DNA of 25,334 bases from Candidatus Bathyarchaeota archaeon (GCA_029883255.1 JAOUJL010000007.1:1-25334); one strand, 5' to 3'; positions 1-9,140 are shown, counted from the stretch's first letter. Numbers and translations are program-made. The notes: generated from the sequence alone by a model not told the origin.

Positions 1-1
1 C

Positions 2-136
2 CCATCCAACGTTGAAGTTCTAAAGATTGATGAATTGACCAATTACATAACCCAAGAAACAAGACGTCTATCCGCTCAAGAAATTGAGTTAATGAGCAAA
101 GAAATTCTAAACGTGCACGCGAATGTTGGAGGTTAA
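2..136 (+). CDS. C-terminal end of an unrecognised protein (partial)
   Basis: The frame is open from the window edge to TAA at 134-136 and encodes 44 residues ending in HANVGG. The composition is ordinary soluble, partly helical protein (LTNYITQETRRLSAQEIEL), so this is probably the real tail of a gene whose body lies upstream of the window. I recognise no family. A (GC)n block follows 16 bases after the stop. The next gene on this strand starts at 290 behind its own TATA box, so the two are probably separate transcription units. Confidence 0.5.
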   Translation, partial: PSNVEVLKIDELTNYITQETRRLSAQEIELMSKEILNVHANVGG

Positions 137-172
137 ATTTAGTTATTCGGAAGCGCGCGCTCAGTTGAGACA

Positions 173-271
173 GTGTGGGAGTTTAGTCTTATGGGTTTGA
201 CGAAGAAGACTTTAGTCTTATTCTTATGAGACTGAAGAAGAAGAGGAATATAAGAAGCGCCCGCCCCACAC
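173..271 (+). other. Inverted-repeat region with a strong hairpin
   Basis: GTGTGGG at 173-179 is matched by CCCACAC at 265-271. Inside it, AGTCTTAT (214-221) pairs with ATGAGACT (226-233) over a 4-nt loop, with one G-U pair. TTTAGTCTTA is directly repeated at 182-191 and 211-220. This could be a structured leader, an operator around the downstream promoter, or the 3' end of the preceding transcript. No known RNA family is recognised. Confidence 0.35.
240..255 (+). promoter_or_regulatory. Archaeal promoter of the LysE-family gene
   Basis: A purine-rich BRE-like stretch (AGAAGAGGA) runs directly into the TATA-like sequence ATATAAG at about 248-254. Transcription would start near 275-280, just ahead of the GTG at 290, which fits a short or absent leader. 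Confidence 0.5.
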
Positions 272-289
272 ATAACAGAAGATTGATAT

Positions 290-940
290 GTGAATCCTCA
301 CGCACTCATTTGCATGGTAAATGCTTTTGAATCTTTGTTTCCAGGGATTATTCTTGGACTGGTTGCGGGACTGTCTCCTGGTCCGATGCTCGCTTTGGTC
401 ATAGCTGAAACATTAAAATTCGGAAAGGAGGAGGGATTCAAAGTCGCGGTATCTCCTCTGATTACTGATTCAACAATAGTATTGCTTACATTACTTGCGT
501 TGTCAACTCTTGCAGAACATGCTTTAGTCATTGGCCTAATTTCCATATTTGGTGCTTGTTACCTAATCCACATAGGTCTGGAGAATCTTAGAACCAAAAC
601 CAGTAGATTCGAAATTGTAATCGAGAGAAAAGAAACCTTCAAACGAGCCATCATTACAAACCTCCTAAATCCGCACACTTACCTTTTTTGGCTTTCTGTC
701 GGAAGTCCAATTATCCTGGAAACTCTGAAAACCGATGCCTCAGCAACAATTTTTTTCCTGCTGGGATTCTACGCTTTTCTCATGGGTTCAATGACATTCG
801 TCGCCTTGGTCGTGGACAGGTCGAAGTCCTTTATCAAGAGCAAATATTACTCTTACGTTGTTCGCCTTCTAGGAATTATCTTGATTTTTTTCGCTTTGAC
901 TGTTCTGATAGAGGGTTTGAAGTTATTGGCTTTGCTGTAA
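290..940 (+). CDS. LysE/RhtB-family amino-acid exporter
   Basis: This is a 216-residue polytopic membrane protein of the LysE/RhtB translocator family, which exports amino acids or similar small metabolites using the proton motive force. The family's N-terminal SPGP motif is present (LSPGPMLALV, about residues 28-37), as is the mid-protein NLLNPHTYLFW motif (about 122-132). About six hydrophobic segments are visible, and the length is typical for the family. The GTG at 290 is the first start; an in-frame ATG at 314 would give 208 residues and begins closer to the first membrane segment. Neither has a clear Shine-Dalgarno sequence. The substrate cannot be told from sequence. The gene stands alone, convergent with the nuclease gene that ends at 985. 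Confidence 0.88.
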   Translation: MNPHALICMVNAFESLFPGIILGLVAGLSPGPMLALVIAETLKFGKEEGFKVAVSPLITDSTIVLLTLLALSTLAEHALVIGLISIFGACYLIHIGLENLRTKTSRFEIVIERKETFKRAIITNLLNPHTYLFWLSVGSPIILETLKTDASATIFFLLGFYAFLMGSMTFVALVVDRSKSFIKSKYYSYVVRLLGIILIFFALTVLIEGLKLLALL

Positions 941-984
941 GGAAGGAATTAAATTTCAATTATCGCGCTCTCATTCGCAGCATT

Positions 985-2538
985 TTAGAGTTGTATTAGG
1001 GCATTCTTTTGAGGTAAGGTCCTGTCACCATAGTTATTGTGGAATAGTTTTGGTTTTTGTGTATGAATTGGGATCAATTTCTTCGGCTTTACCCTTTCTA
1101 TTAATTCTTGGATTTCTTTTCCACTTGCATGTCCACTAGCATGTATTTGATAAGGTTCGTGGTTATTACGTTCATTTATATTGAAGTGTTTGAGCCAGTT
1201 AATCATTCGGGTTTCTGAGAGTTCCATTCGTGGGTTAAATGGCTCGCATTGTGTTCTTACGTACACGGAGTCGGAAGGAGGTTCTATGTCGAGAATATTC
1301 TTGAAGCGGAAATAATCAAGTTGGAGAACATAGCTTTCAGGATTTGCACGAAGTTCAATAGCTGAAACTCCATTATCCTTGTGAATGGTATCTATAATTT
1401 TTGGATCGCTTTTGCTATCCCAATCATCTACAGGAATTACACCAATCTTGTGTTTTTGTCTGGTGTAATCATCTGGCGAATAGATCATACTGTCACTTCT
1501 TTCAAGAAATACTTTGGCTCCCTCAGCGTAAATATCACGTCCCAACCTCGCCAAAAGATAGGCTAATCGAGGGTCAAATACAGGTGTTCTATCTTCTGAC
1601 TTGGCAGAATCTCTCACTGTTTCATAGCGTTCGATGTCTTTCCATGCAAAACCAACCATAAACAATCCATCAGTTCTCGAAATCAGAGAAGATATGTCTG
1701 CCTGGACGCGAAGTTCATCGTCAGGTATCGTTTCATCTATTCTTGTTCCTTCACAAATCATGGCATCTGGTTTAAGGTCATCAAATGCATCCAGTGTTGG
1801 TTGGATTCTGCCGTGAAATCGAAGGTCACCAGTGTAAAGAATTTGTTTACCATCTGCCTCTATTAGACAAGCCATAGAGCCTGGGATAGAGTGACCTACA
1901 TCGAAGCCTGTGATATTAATTCCGTTAGCAGTTGTTGCTTTTGCTTTATTTGCTACTGTTTGAAAAGTTCTATCTTGGGGGTCTTTTTTCTTTATATAAG
2001 GAGAATCTGGGAATAGGGCACTTGCTGATCTTGTCTTTACTGTTCTGTATTCAATCTCTGTTAATTCACCATCGAATCCGCCTAAGCTGGCCACGTCGGG
2101 TATGGCTTCCATTAATTTTTGTGTTGTTTCTGAGCAGATTAGAGTAATATCTCCCAAGTATGGAATGTATCCGCAATGATCCATATGAGCGTGTGAGATG
2201 AAGACCGCATCAGGAGTCCACGATTTCTCTTGAACAGAGTCTTCGTAACATTTCAAGTCGCTTTCCCAGAAATCCAGACCTGGTGGCGCACAAGCTTTGA
2301 GACCCTCGGGGCAAAAAACATCTTTCCTATAAATTCCATTTAGTTTGGGTAATAACCCAAGCCTTGTTAAATCATGATATTTACAGTTTGATCTTGGTTG
2401 AAGGAACTCTTCAAAAAAGAGTGATTCTTCTTTATATGATAAACCAAAATCAAGAAAGATTGATCCATTGCTAAACTTTAATAGAAATTTGTTTCCTCCG
2501 ATCTCGTTTACTCCACCATAACAAGTTATTTCAACCAT
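985..2538 (-). CDS. RNase J-like beta-CASP metallo-beta-lactamase nuclease
   Basis: This 517-residue protein has the metallo-beta-lactamase fold with a beta-CASP insertion, the architecture of RNase J, CPSF-type and related nucleases that cut or trim RNA (some act on DNA). Visible motifs are the N-terminal GGVNEIGGNK and FLDFG (about 8-32), the zinc motif HAHMDH (H116, H118, D120, H121), H216 in VGHSIPG, D238 in YTGDLR, the beta-CASP acidic motif ICEGTR (E263), and the C-terminal IHASGHASG with H470 and IHTQ with H492. All metal ligands appear present, so the enzyme should be active. The ATG at 2538 has GAGGT nine bases upstream and a TATA box further up. A truncated paralogue lies just upstream on the same strand (2713-2937). 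Exact substrate and direction of cleavage are not predictable here. Confidence 0.92.
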   Translation of the reverse strand: MVEITCYGGVNEIGGNKFLLKFSNGSIFLDFGLSYKEESLFFEEFLQPRSNCKYHDLTRLGLLPKLNGIYRKDVFCPEGLKACAPPGLDFWESDLKCYEDSVQEKSWTPDAVFISHAHMDHCGYIPYLGDITLICSETTQKLMEAIPDVASLGGFDGELTEIEYRTVKTRSASALFPDSPYIKKKDPQDRTFQTVANKAKATTANGINITGFDVGHSIPGSMACLIEADGKQILYTGDLRFHGRIQPTLDAFDDLKPDAMICEGTRIDETIPDDELRVQADISSLISRTDGLFMVGFAWKDIERYETVRDSAKSEDRTPVFDPRLAYLLARLGRDIYAEGAKVFLERSDSMIYSPDDYTRQKHKIGVIPVDDWDSKSDPKIIDTIHKDNGVSAIELRANPESYVLQLDYFRFKNILDIEPPSDSVYVRTQCEPFNPRMELSETRMINWLKHFNINERNNHEPYQIHASGHASGKEIQELIERVKPKKLIPIHTQKPKLFHNNYGDRTLPQKNALIQL

Positions 2539-2576
2539 CCAGATACCTCATTTGTAGGACTCTTTGTTGGTCTTTT

Positions 2577-2592
2577 TGGTATTATATTTAAT
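2577..2592 (-). promoter_or_regulatory. TATA promoter of the RNase J-like gene
   Basis: On the minus strand the sequence CATTAAATATAATACC lies about 40-50 bases upstream of the ATG at 2538, with the Shine-Dalgarno-like GAGGT close to the start. This is a typical archaeal TATA element for a short-leader mRNA. Confidence 0.5.
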
Positions 2593-2712
2593 GTAAATGT
2601 ATTAATCAATTACAGATAAGTACTTTCCCTAACGCGCGCGCTAAGCTTAAAGAAAAGACCTACATGGCACTAGAAAATCTCACTTAATTCTTTTCCCTTT
2701 TATGGGCACAGA

Positions 2713-2937
2713 CTAGCGCGCGCGTAACCCAAACTCGAAATAGTCTCCTAACCCGTTGATACCTCTAGGAGACAGCCAACCCGTAAAAAAATCACAGCCC
2801 ATATTGAAAGGCTGGTCGAAATCCAAGAAAACCTTAACATTGCCATCTTTCAACAAATCCTTGTTCTCACCAATCTCATTTACGCCACCGTAAAACGCCA
2901 AACTTACCACTGCAAACACACCATTATCAATCCCCAC
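2713..2937 (-). pseudogene. N-terminal stump of a second RNase J-like gene
   Basis: The 74-codon frame encodes FYGGVNEIGENKDLL and VFLDF, followed by a GWLSPRGINGLGDYFEFGL segment. These align residue for residue with the first 60 positions of the intact paralogue at 985-2538 (CYGGVNEIGGNK, IFLDFG, FLQPRS, LTRLGLLP). Everything after that, including all zinc motifs, is missing. The homology stops at FGL, after which the frame reads through a GCGCGCGCG block (2716-2724) as Arg-Ala-Arg and terminates. The stump therefore arose by deletion or rearrangement exactly at the GC block. It cannot make an active nuclease. A short expressed regulatory peptide is possible but unsupported. Confidence 0.7.
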
Positions 2938-2989
2938 TCAACGATAGCATAAAAGCATTAAATCTCTTGTGCACCGAGATAGTCATGAG

Positions 2990-3045
2990 AACCCAAAAAA
3001 GCATCCGCTTTTATCTGTGATGATGAGTATTGTTAAAGGGGTTGG
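2990..3045 (+). promoter_or_regulatory. Promoter and leader of the rad50 operon
   Basis: The TATA-like TTTTATC at 3009-3015 is preceded by a purine-rich AAAAAAGCA, and the AAAGGGG at 3035-3040 can serve as ribosome site for the ATG at 3051. Transcription would begin near 3035-3040, giving a very short leader. An AT-rich alternative lies near 2955-2965 (GCATTAAATC). Confidence 0.35.
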
Positions 3046-3050
3046 GTCGT

Positions 3051-5438
3051 ATGATTGAAAGACTTGTTCTAAAAGATTTTAAGAGTCATGAGGATTCTGA
3101 CATCGAGTTTTACCCTAGTTTAAACGTTTTTCTTGGCGAGGTAGGGGCTGGAAAGACCAGTATTCTTGAGGCTATCTCCTTCGCCTTGTTCGGAAGATAT
3201 GCAGGAAATGTTAACAGCAACGAGTTGATCCGTCGAGGGGCGGAAAAGGCTGAAATCTCACTGACCTTCTCAATAAATTCAGGCAGATACAAAATTGACC
3301 GAACAATCTACTCGAAGAAGACGCAAAAAGCCAGACTGTCAATTTTTGAGGAAACAGACTGGAAATTGGCTGTCCAAGGCGCATCAGCAGTCTCCAAATC
3401 CATAGAAGACCTCTTGGACGTTGATTCCTCCACTTTCTTAGCTGCCATCTACGCGTCCCAAGGCGAAATCAAAGAGATGCTGGAGACCCAGCCTGGAAAG
3501 CGAAGGGAACGCTTAGACAAGCTTCTAGGCCTCGATGTGTACGAGAAGATATGGGGAACCTTAGGCGACGCGAGGAATCTAGTCTTAAACGAGTTGGCCG
3601 AAGCCCAAGAGAAAGCCAGCGGCTTCGAACTGCTGGAAAAACAGATAGAGGATCTTAAAGACAGACTTGAAAAAAGCAGGGAAGAACTTGGGATGCTCAC
3701 ATCCTTCTTGAAGGAAATAGAGGACAGGCTGGAACCGGCAGAACAGCAGCTGAAGATCTTTGAAGACCTAAAACAAAAGCTGAGTCAGCTTGAAACTCAA
3801 ATAAACGGAAAAAACAATGAGATCAAAAACTCCTCCGCTAGCTTAAAATCCCTTGAAGAGAATTTTGAGAAGGCCGTAGAAGCCGAGAAAACCTACGGAA
3901 AGAACAAACAGTTCATCCAGCTAGAAAAAGATCTGGAAAAAGAAAAGAGGCGGATAGAAACTGCACTTCAGCAAAAGAACAATTTGGAAACACTTTTCAA
4001 AAGAGACAATGATGCACTTCAGGAATCCACTAAGAGACGATCCAAACTTGAGGGGCAAATAAAACAGTTAAAAATCCTTGGAGAGCACCTGCAGACGCTA
4101 GAAAAAGAAAAGGAAATCCTTCCAGAACTAGAGAGGAAGCAGTCTGAACTTGAGAAAAAACTGGATAGGCTGAAAGAGGAAGCTGTTAAGGCATTCGCCG
4201 AAATCGAAAATCAAAAAAGAAAAGTTGAGAGAGTGGCTGAACTTGGAGAATGCCCCACCTGTTTCCAGACTGTACCCAAAGAACACAAAGAAGAAATCAA
4301 AAGAGAAACAGGGAAAACTGTGGATAAACTGACAACCGATTATGCTGCTCTCGAGGAGATCAGAGCTCATGTTCAAAGTCTGCTAGACGACTTGAAGAAG
4401 AAAGTGGATCTTGCCCAAACGGCTGACAAAGAATATGTTAAGGCACTCGGTCAGATTGGAATGTTGGAAGGCTGCAGAGAGGAAAATGAGGAAGTCAACA
4501 CTAGGATCGAAGTGATCAAATATGGGATTAAAGAAAACAGAGATAAAATGGCTGAGATAAAGGAAACCCCTAAGACCTTAGCAATGGTTACCGAAAAACT
4601 CCGTGGAGTCACATCAAAAGCAGAGCTGGCTAAGGAAGCAGAAAAACAGATGGCGGCAAAGAAGGATTTAGAAACCATGCTACTTCGAGAGAAAGGAACC
4701 CTAAAACAGTTGAAGCTTCAGTTAAGCGAGCTGCAATCCTCAAAGAAAGAGGTCGCCGAAAACTATGATCCAAAAGAACACACGGAAGCAGACAATAATG
4801 TTATGGTTCTCCACAAAAATCAAGTTGAAACCACGGAAGGCACAAAGAGACTGAAAAAGTCCATGGCGGAAGATGCAGACCAGATTGAACAGGCTGAAAA
4901 ACAGTTACAAGAAAAGAGAAAAGCCTGGAAACAGGTTCAGAAGTTAAAAATGGAGAACAAGCTCCTAGAGGTTCTAAGAAAAAGCCTTAGAGAAGTAATT
5001 CAGCCTGTGATGCGGAAAAACAATGTGCTCAACGTTTCTCAAGCCTTCCACGCTTTCTACCAAGAGCTCTCCAACGACAACATAGACTACGCCGCCATTG
5101 ACGAAGAAGGAAACGTCGACGTCACAAGGAACGGTGAACCTTCTCCAGTGAACTCTCTAAGTGGAGGAGAAACCACCTGCGCAGCCTTGGCCCTACGCTT
5201 AGCCATCTGCACCTCTCTCACCAAAAATCAACTATTACTCCTAGACGAACCAACCATCCATTTGGATGAATTGTATCGCGCCAAGCTCAGAGACTTCCTA
5301 GGCACCCACAATTTTGAACAGCTCATAGTGGTCACCCACGACAACACCTTCGACTCACTGCCAGCCCACATCTTCAAAGTGGAAAAACGAAGAGGCAACA
5401 GCCTAGTTTCGCCTCTAAGTCTTGAAGGAGACGCGTAA
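3051..5438 (+). CDS. rad50: Rad50 DNA double-strand-break repair ATPase
   Basis: This SMC-like ATPase pairs with Mre11 to tether and process DNA ends. I place the start at ATG 3051 (MIERLVLKDF, 795 residues); a TTG at 3030 in the same frame adds seven unconvincing residues. The Walker A motif is GEVGAGKTS (K35), and a Q-loop lies in YASQGEI near residue 137. A long coiled coil with very high Glu/Lys content follows. The zinc hook CPTC is at 401-404, in the middle as expected, and the returning coil ends at about residue 640. The signature motif is SLSGGE (703-707), the Walker B is LLLLDEP (D732, E733), and a VVTHD switch histidine follows. The length is slightly shorter than many archaeal Rad50s because of shorter coils. 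The gene is followed without a gap by nurA (TAA then ATG), so the two are co-translated. Confidence 0.97.
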   Translation: MIERLVLKDFKSHEDSDIEFYPSLNVFLGEVGAGKTSILEAISFALFGRYAGNVNSNELIRRGAEKAEISLTFSINSGRYKIDRTIYSKKTQKARLSIFEETDWKLAVQGASAVSKSIEDLLDVDSSTFLAAIYASQGEIKEMLETQPGKRRERLDKLLGLDVYEKIWGTLGDARNLVLNELAEAQEKASGFELLEKQIEDLKDRLEKSREELGMLTSFLKEIEDRLEPAEQQLKIFEDLKQKLSQLETQINGKNNEIKNSSASLKSLEENFEKAVEAEKTYGKNKQFIQLEKDLEKEKRRIETALQQKNNLETLFKRDNDALQESTKRRSKLEGQIKQLKILGEHLQTLEKEKEILPELERKQSELEKKLDRLKEEAVKAFAEIENQKRKVERVAELGECPTCFQTVPKEHKEEIKRETGKTVDKLTTDYAALEEIRAHVQSLLDDLKKKVDLAQTADKEYVKALGQIGMLEGCREENEEVNTRIEVIKYGIKENRDKMAEIKETPKTLAMVTEKLRGVTSKAELAKEAEKQMAAKKDLETMLLREKGTLKQLKLQLSELQSSKKEVAENYDPKEHTEADNNVMVLHKNQVETTEGTKRLKKSMAEDADQIEQAEKQLQEKRKAWKQVQKLKMENKLLEVLRKSLREVIQPVMRKNNVLNVSQAFHAFYQELSNDNIDYAAIDEEGNVDVTRNGEPSPVNSLSGGETTCAALALRLAICTSLTKNQLLLLDEPTIHLDELYRAKLRDFLGTHNFEQLIVVTHDNTFDSLPAHIFKVEKRRGNSLVSPLSLEGDA

Positions 5439-6434
5439 ATGTCCTACATCAAATTGAATATCGAGAATCTAGAAGAAGCCCGAGAAAAAGTGAAAGAGGC
5501 CATGCTTGAACAAGACAGGAGCATAAAAGAAATAAAGCATAAGATAAGGATTCATCAAGCTGAGGCTAAAAAATCCAGAAAACTTTTTTCAGTTGATTCA
5601 GGTTATAATAGTGCTTACGATACTCCCTTCACCGTCTTCAAAGCAGCAGTGGTAGGTGAGGATATAGAGGTTGATCACAGCAGCGACATCTACCTCTTTC
5701 ATGTCGACAACTATCAAACCGACCGGTTTAGAAGGCTCTTGATGCAGCACTCGTTATATGAAGCCCTGGCTAAGACTATCAAAAGCGGAGTGGCTGACGG
5801 CTCCATGGTTCTGGTTGACGGAACAATCACGTTAACAGTTTTCTATCCCACTGTGAAGGACAGCAAGGAATACAAGGAACACTTCAAAAGCTTTTATGAG
5901 ACACTCTATTCCCCGCTTGTGAACCAATGTCTCAGAAAGGACATTCTCCTATCAGGTTTCCTCAAACGCACAGGAGCCAACTATTTAGCGGAACACTTAG
6001 GTGTCAAAAGCCTATATGACATTCACATCATGAACTCAGTAATGCATGTTCATGGTGAGTATATTGAACCCATACCCGTGATCGACGCACACGCAAAGCG
6101 TATAGGCATCAGCCATGTCTATGTCACATTCTACCTCAACCTCAAGAACTGGAACTACCGCTTTGAACTCCTTCAACAGCAAGAAAGCCATTTTTTGGAG
6201 TGTATAGAAAACCTTCTGTTTTGGGCCACGAGGGCACATTACGGTATGAACCCTGTTTTCAGCAAGGCGGATGAACATGCACGTGTAACCAAGAGAGAGG
6301 CAGATCTCATGTTTAACTATGTTATTCACGGCTTATCGGAAGATGAGCGTGTTAGACTGAGGATGGAGGCACGGAAGAGAACCCATTTCGGTTACAAGTC
6401 AGCAAAAATGTCTCAAAGATTGATGGAGCGGTAA
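5439..6434 (+). CDS. nurA: NurA 5'-3' nuclease
   Basis: NurA is the nuclease partner of the HerA translocase; together with Mre11-Rad50 they resect DNA ends to 3' overhangs. The 331-residue length fits. Expected acidic metal-binding positions are visible at D53 (FSVDSGYNSA) and D127 (LVDGTIT), with a basic SGFLKRT segment (K176, R177) and a C-terminal ADEHARVT region (D278, H280). The family is divergent, so the assignment rests jointly on these motifs and on the position between rad50 and herA. The ATG immediately follows the rad50 stop, and GAAGGAG at 5424-5430 gives a good ribosome site inside the end of rad50. The N-terminal 45 residues form a charged helix. Confidence 0.92.
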   Translation: MSYIKLNIENLEEAREKVKEAMLEQDRSIKEIKHKIRIHQAEAKKSRKLFSVDSGYNSAYDTPFTVFKAAVVGEDIEVDHSSDIYLFHVDNYQTDRFRRLLMQHSLYEALAKTIKSGVADGSMVLVDGTITLTVFYPTVKDSKEYKEHFKSFYETLYSPLVNQCLRKDILLSGFLKRTGANYLAEHLGVKSLYDIHIMNSVMHVHGEYIEPIPVIDAHAKRIGISHVYVTFYLNLKNWNYRFELLQQQESHFLECIENLLFWATRAHYGMNPVFSKADEHARVTKREADLMFNYVIHGLSEDERVRLRMEARKRTHFGYKSAKMSQRLMER

Positions 6435-6449
6435 GGAGGAGCTGTTTGG

Positions 6450-7958
6450 ATGAGTGAAACCGAAGTTTTGGGAAGTGTAATAGGTCAAGGAAAAAACGAA
6501 GAGATTCTAGTTGTCTCTTCCATAGAGAAGGCTGGAACTCTGCGTAGAGGGACCATAATCGCCCACAGCACTTTGGCTGAGACTATGTTATTGCAGGTGT
6601 CCAACAAGGTCACTTGGGCTGACGTTTCTGAACAAGACCTCTACTTGATGAGTGAGAATGAGCGTCTAGCCTACAAAATCATCCAACGGTCCCCGAAGAG
6701 CTACATCCTCCGCTGTGTCCTCATTGGGGTGATTCGTGATGAAGGTGACGGCCCGCAAATATACAGTGAACCTATAAGCTTTGTAGCTGACAAGAATCCT
6801 GAAGTGCGAAGTCTAAACTCAGAAGCGCGTAAACTTATTTACGAGCTAGGTGTTTTATCAGTAGGCAGAGCATTGGACGGTTCTCCAGTTACTTTTCCCA
6901 TAAACGGTCTGCTTCAGAGACACCTCAGTGTCATAGGCATGACAGGTTGCGGAAAATCATACTTTCTAGGTTTGTTATGTGAAGAACTCGCTAAGCATAA
7001 AGCTGCTATTCTCATAATTGATCCCCACAACGAGTACATCCCTATGGCACAAACTATGCCTAAGGAAGTTAACAGAATGCTCTACAGTGTAGGCACTGCG
7101 GTTGGTCTAAACACTTACACGTTGGACGTGAAGGAAATCTCAGCCTATGACTTCCAACACTTTACGGGTATGGGTGAAGGCTCCACCAGCATATTGCATG
7201 AGATCATTCAAGACCTTAGAAGAACCAAACCAGAATACACTATCCAGGACATATTGAACAGAGCGGATGCCATAGCACAGGGTGGATCAGCTTCAGAGGC
7301 TGCAGCGGCAACGTGGGCTCGGAATTACTTGCGAAACTTAGCCAATACAGGCTTCATTGGCACAAGTGAGCCTCTAATCAAAGAGATGGTTAGTGCCAAT
7401 CAAATATCGGTTGCAGCCATGTCTGGGGTTAAGGAAAGGATCCAACAGTTTGTGGTAACCAGCATTCTCCAAAGGATCTTTCAAGCGAGAAAAGAAGGTG
7501 AAATTCCTCCATTAGTCCTGATTGTTGAGGAAGCTCACCGTTTTGCACCTTCTGCAGAGACAGTGTCCAGCAGTGCTGTAATGCGCACTTTAGCGGCTGA
7601 AGGCCGAAAATTCGGTGTTTCTCTGGTAGTGGTTTCGCAGCGGCCTAACAGGCTGGATTCCACAGTTCTCAGCCAGTGTGTAACTAACATAGTGATGAAG
7701 GTTAAGAATCCAGCGGACCTTGCTAGAATAAGGGAAAGCGCTGAGAACGTCACTGAGGAGGTGATACGTAAGCTTCCGAGATTTGAGAGAGGTGAAGCTT
7801 TGATCATGGGGGAAGCCTTTCCAATTTCCGTTCGGTTCAAGGTTCGGTCAGACCGGAAAACCAAACATGGAGGTAAAAGCGTTGACTTTGAAAGTGCCTG
7901 GCTGGAGGAGACCGCAAAAGATAATGTTGAAAAATTTGAGTTTCCTGATGAACTTTAG
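6450..7958 (+). CDS. herA: HerA hexameric DNA translocase/helicase
   Basis: HerA is a FtsK-like hexameric ATPase that pumps DNA and drives the NurA nuclease. The 502-residue protein begins with the small HAS-barrel-like beta domain (to about residue 110). It then carries Walker A GMTGCGKS (K169), Walker B LIVEEAHRF (E360, E361), and the sensor-like VVSQRPNRLDSTVLSQC followed by an arginine-rich RIRESAENV segment. The ATG is preceded at 8 bases by GGAGGAG, the strongest ribosome site in the window. The gene lies 15 bases after nurA and is closely followed by mre11. The family usually works as a 6:2 HerA-NurA complex. Confidence 0.97.
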   Translation: MSETEVLGSVIGQGKNEEILVVSSIEKAGTLRRGTIIAHSTLAETMLLQVSNKVTWADVSEQDLYLMSENERLAYKIIQRSPKSYILRCVLIGVIRDEGDGPQIYSEPISFVADKNPEVRSLNSEARKLIYELGVLSVGRALDGSPVTFPINGLLQRHLSVIGMTGCGKSYFLGLLCEELAKHKAAILIIDPHNEYIPMAQTMPKEVNRMLYSVGTAVGLNTYTLDVKEISAYDFQHFTGMGEGSTSILHEIIQDLRRTKPEYTIQDILNRADAIAQGGSASEAAAATWARNYLRNLANTGFIGTSEPLIKEMVSANQISVAAMSGVKERIQQFVVTSILQRIFQARKEGEIPPLVLIVEEAHRFAPSAETVSSSAVMRTLAAEGRKFGVSLVVVSQRPNRLDSTVLSQCVTNIVMKVKNPADLARIRESAENVTEEVIRKLPRFERGEALIMGEAFPISVRFKVRSDRKTKHGGKSVDFESAWLEETAKDNVEKFEFPDEL

Positions 7959-7979
7959 AGACCCCGGCGAGGCTTCAGT

Positions 7980-9140
7980 TTGAAGATTGCACTTTCCGCA
8001 GATTTTCATTTGGGCATGCGTCAATTCAACAATCAGCACAGATGGAAAGATTTTCTTGATGCTTTCCTTACGGTTACTCGAAAGGTTGAACAACTCAAGG
8101 TGGACGCGTATGTCATGGCTGGAGACATCTTTCACAAATACAGACCTCATCCAGGAATAGTTCGTAAGTTTCTAAAAGAAACCTCAAGCCTCGACTGTCC
8201 ATTAATCCTGATACGAGGCAACCACGACTCACCTCAAATCCTTTTTGAAAAATATGGAGGAGACACCCTCCACCTCATCCGCGACGTATCCGACACTATC
8301 TACCTTAACAGGAGAAACCCAACTTTCGAGATCGGAGACGCATGTTTCATCGGGCTAGGCTATGTGGGTTTCAACGCCCGCCAAGAGATCAAAAAACTCG
8401 TTCGAGATGTCCAAACCAACGCAGAGACCAAAATAGGCGTTTTCCATCAACTCCTGGACTATCCCGGGGTACCCGATGTCCATGCAGAAGTCTCACGAGG
8501 TTTCCTTAAAAATCTTGGCCTTGACTATATTCTGATGGGACATTACCATGTAGCCTACTCAGAAGAAAGATTGTTCAATCCGGGCTCGCCTGAATATTGG
8601 GCCTTTGACCAAGCAGAGCAAGTTAAAGTGAACTTGGATAACGGAGAAGAAACTGTTAAGCCAGCCAAGAAGCGGGGTTTCTACGTTATAGATACTGATA
8701 GTGGTAAAGGCAAGTTCGTTGAGATCAAACCCGCCAGACCCATGTTCTGCGTCACCTACGAGACCAGCAACTTCAACGAAGCAGTTCATATGGCAAAGAT
8801 CAAAGAGCACTTGGAGAAATACAACCTTGAAGGGGTCATGATAAAATCTATTGTCCACGGAAGACACAAGTTCGGACGGATGAACCTAAGTAAAAACCTG
8901 GTCTTAGAAAAACCTCTGATCCACAACACTATCATAATGTTAACACCCTCCAGTACTTTAGCGGAAAAGACCGATACAATAAAAGTGCAAACCGAATACC
9001 TCATTGAAAGAGGCAGCGACAAAGCCCAAGCACAAAAAATCGCGGAATGGTTGGAGCACAACAAAGAAAAACTAGCTACAATGCAAAGCAACGAAATCCT
9101 ACAAGCATTAAGAGAAGCACTTAGAGCGAAAAAAGACTGA
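7980..9140 (+). CDS. mre11: Mre11 DNA repair exo/endonuclease
   Basis: Mre11 is the manganese-dependent phosphoesterase of the Mre11-Rad50 end-processing complex. Phosphodiesterase motifs are intact: ADFHLG (D8, H10), MAGDIFH (D49), RGNHDS (N81, H82, D83), FHQLLD (H156) and MGHYH (H188, H190). The rest of the 386 residues holds the capping domain and a helical tail for Rad50 binding. The start is TTG at 7980: motif I begins only seven residues later, the next ATG is after it, and the frame upstream contains only the herA stop. GGCGAGG about eight bases upstream is a plausible ribosome site. It is the last gene of the operon, and a GC block lies 12 bases after its stop. Confidence 0.96.
   Translation: MKIALSADFHLGMRQFNNQHRWKDFLDAFLTVTRKVEQLKVDAYVMAGDIFHKYRPHPGIVRKFLKETSSLDCPLILIRGNHDSPQILFEKYGGDTLHLIRDVSDTIYLNRRNPTFEIGDACFIGLGYVGFNARQEIKKLVRDVQTNAETKIGVFHQLLDYPGVPDVHAEVSRGFLKNLGLDYILMGHYHVAYSEERLFNPGSPEYWAFDQAEQVKVNLDNGEETVKPAKKRGFYVIDTDSGKGKFVEIKPARPMFCVTYETSNFNEAVHMAKIKEHLEKYNLEGVMIKSIVHGRHKFGRMNLSKNLVLEKPLIHNTIIMLTPSSTLAEKTDTIKVQTEYLIERGSDKAQAQKIAEWLEHNKEKLATMQSNEILQALREALRAKKD

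Noticed and set aside
173..271. C/D-box guide RNA
   Set aside because: CTGA-like strings occur, but no proper C and C' boxes with guide spacing; recorded only as an inverted-repeat region.
7535..7864. 109-codon minus-strand frame within herA
   Set aside because: Antisense to the conserved HerA core; composition is a by-product of the herA codons.
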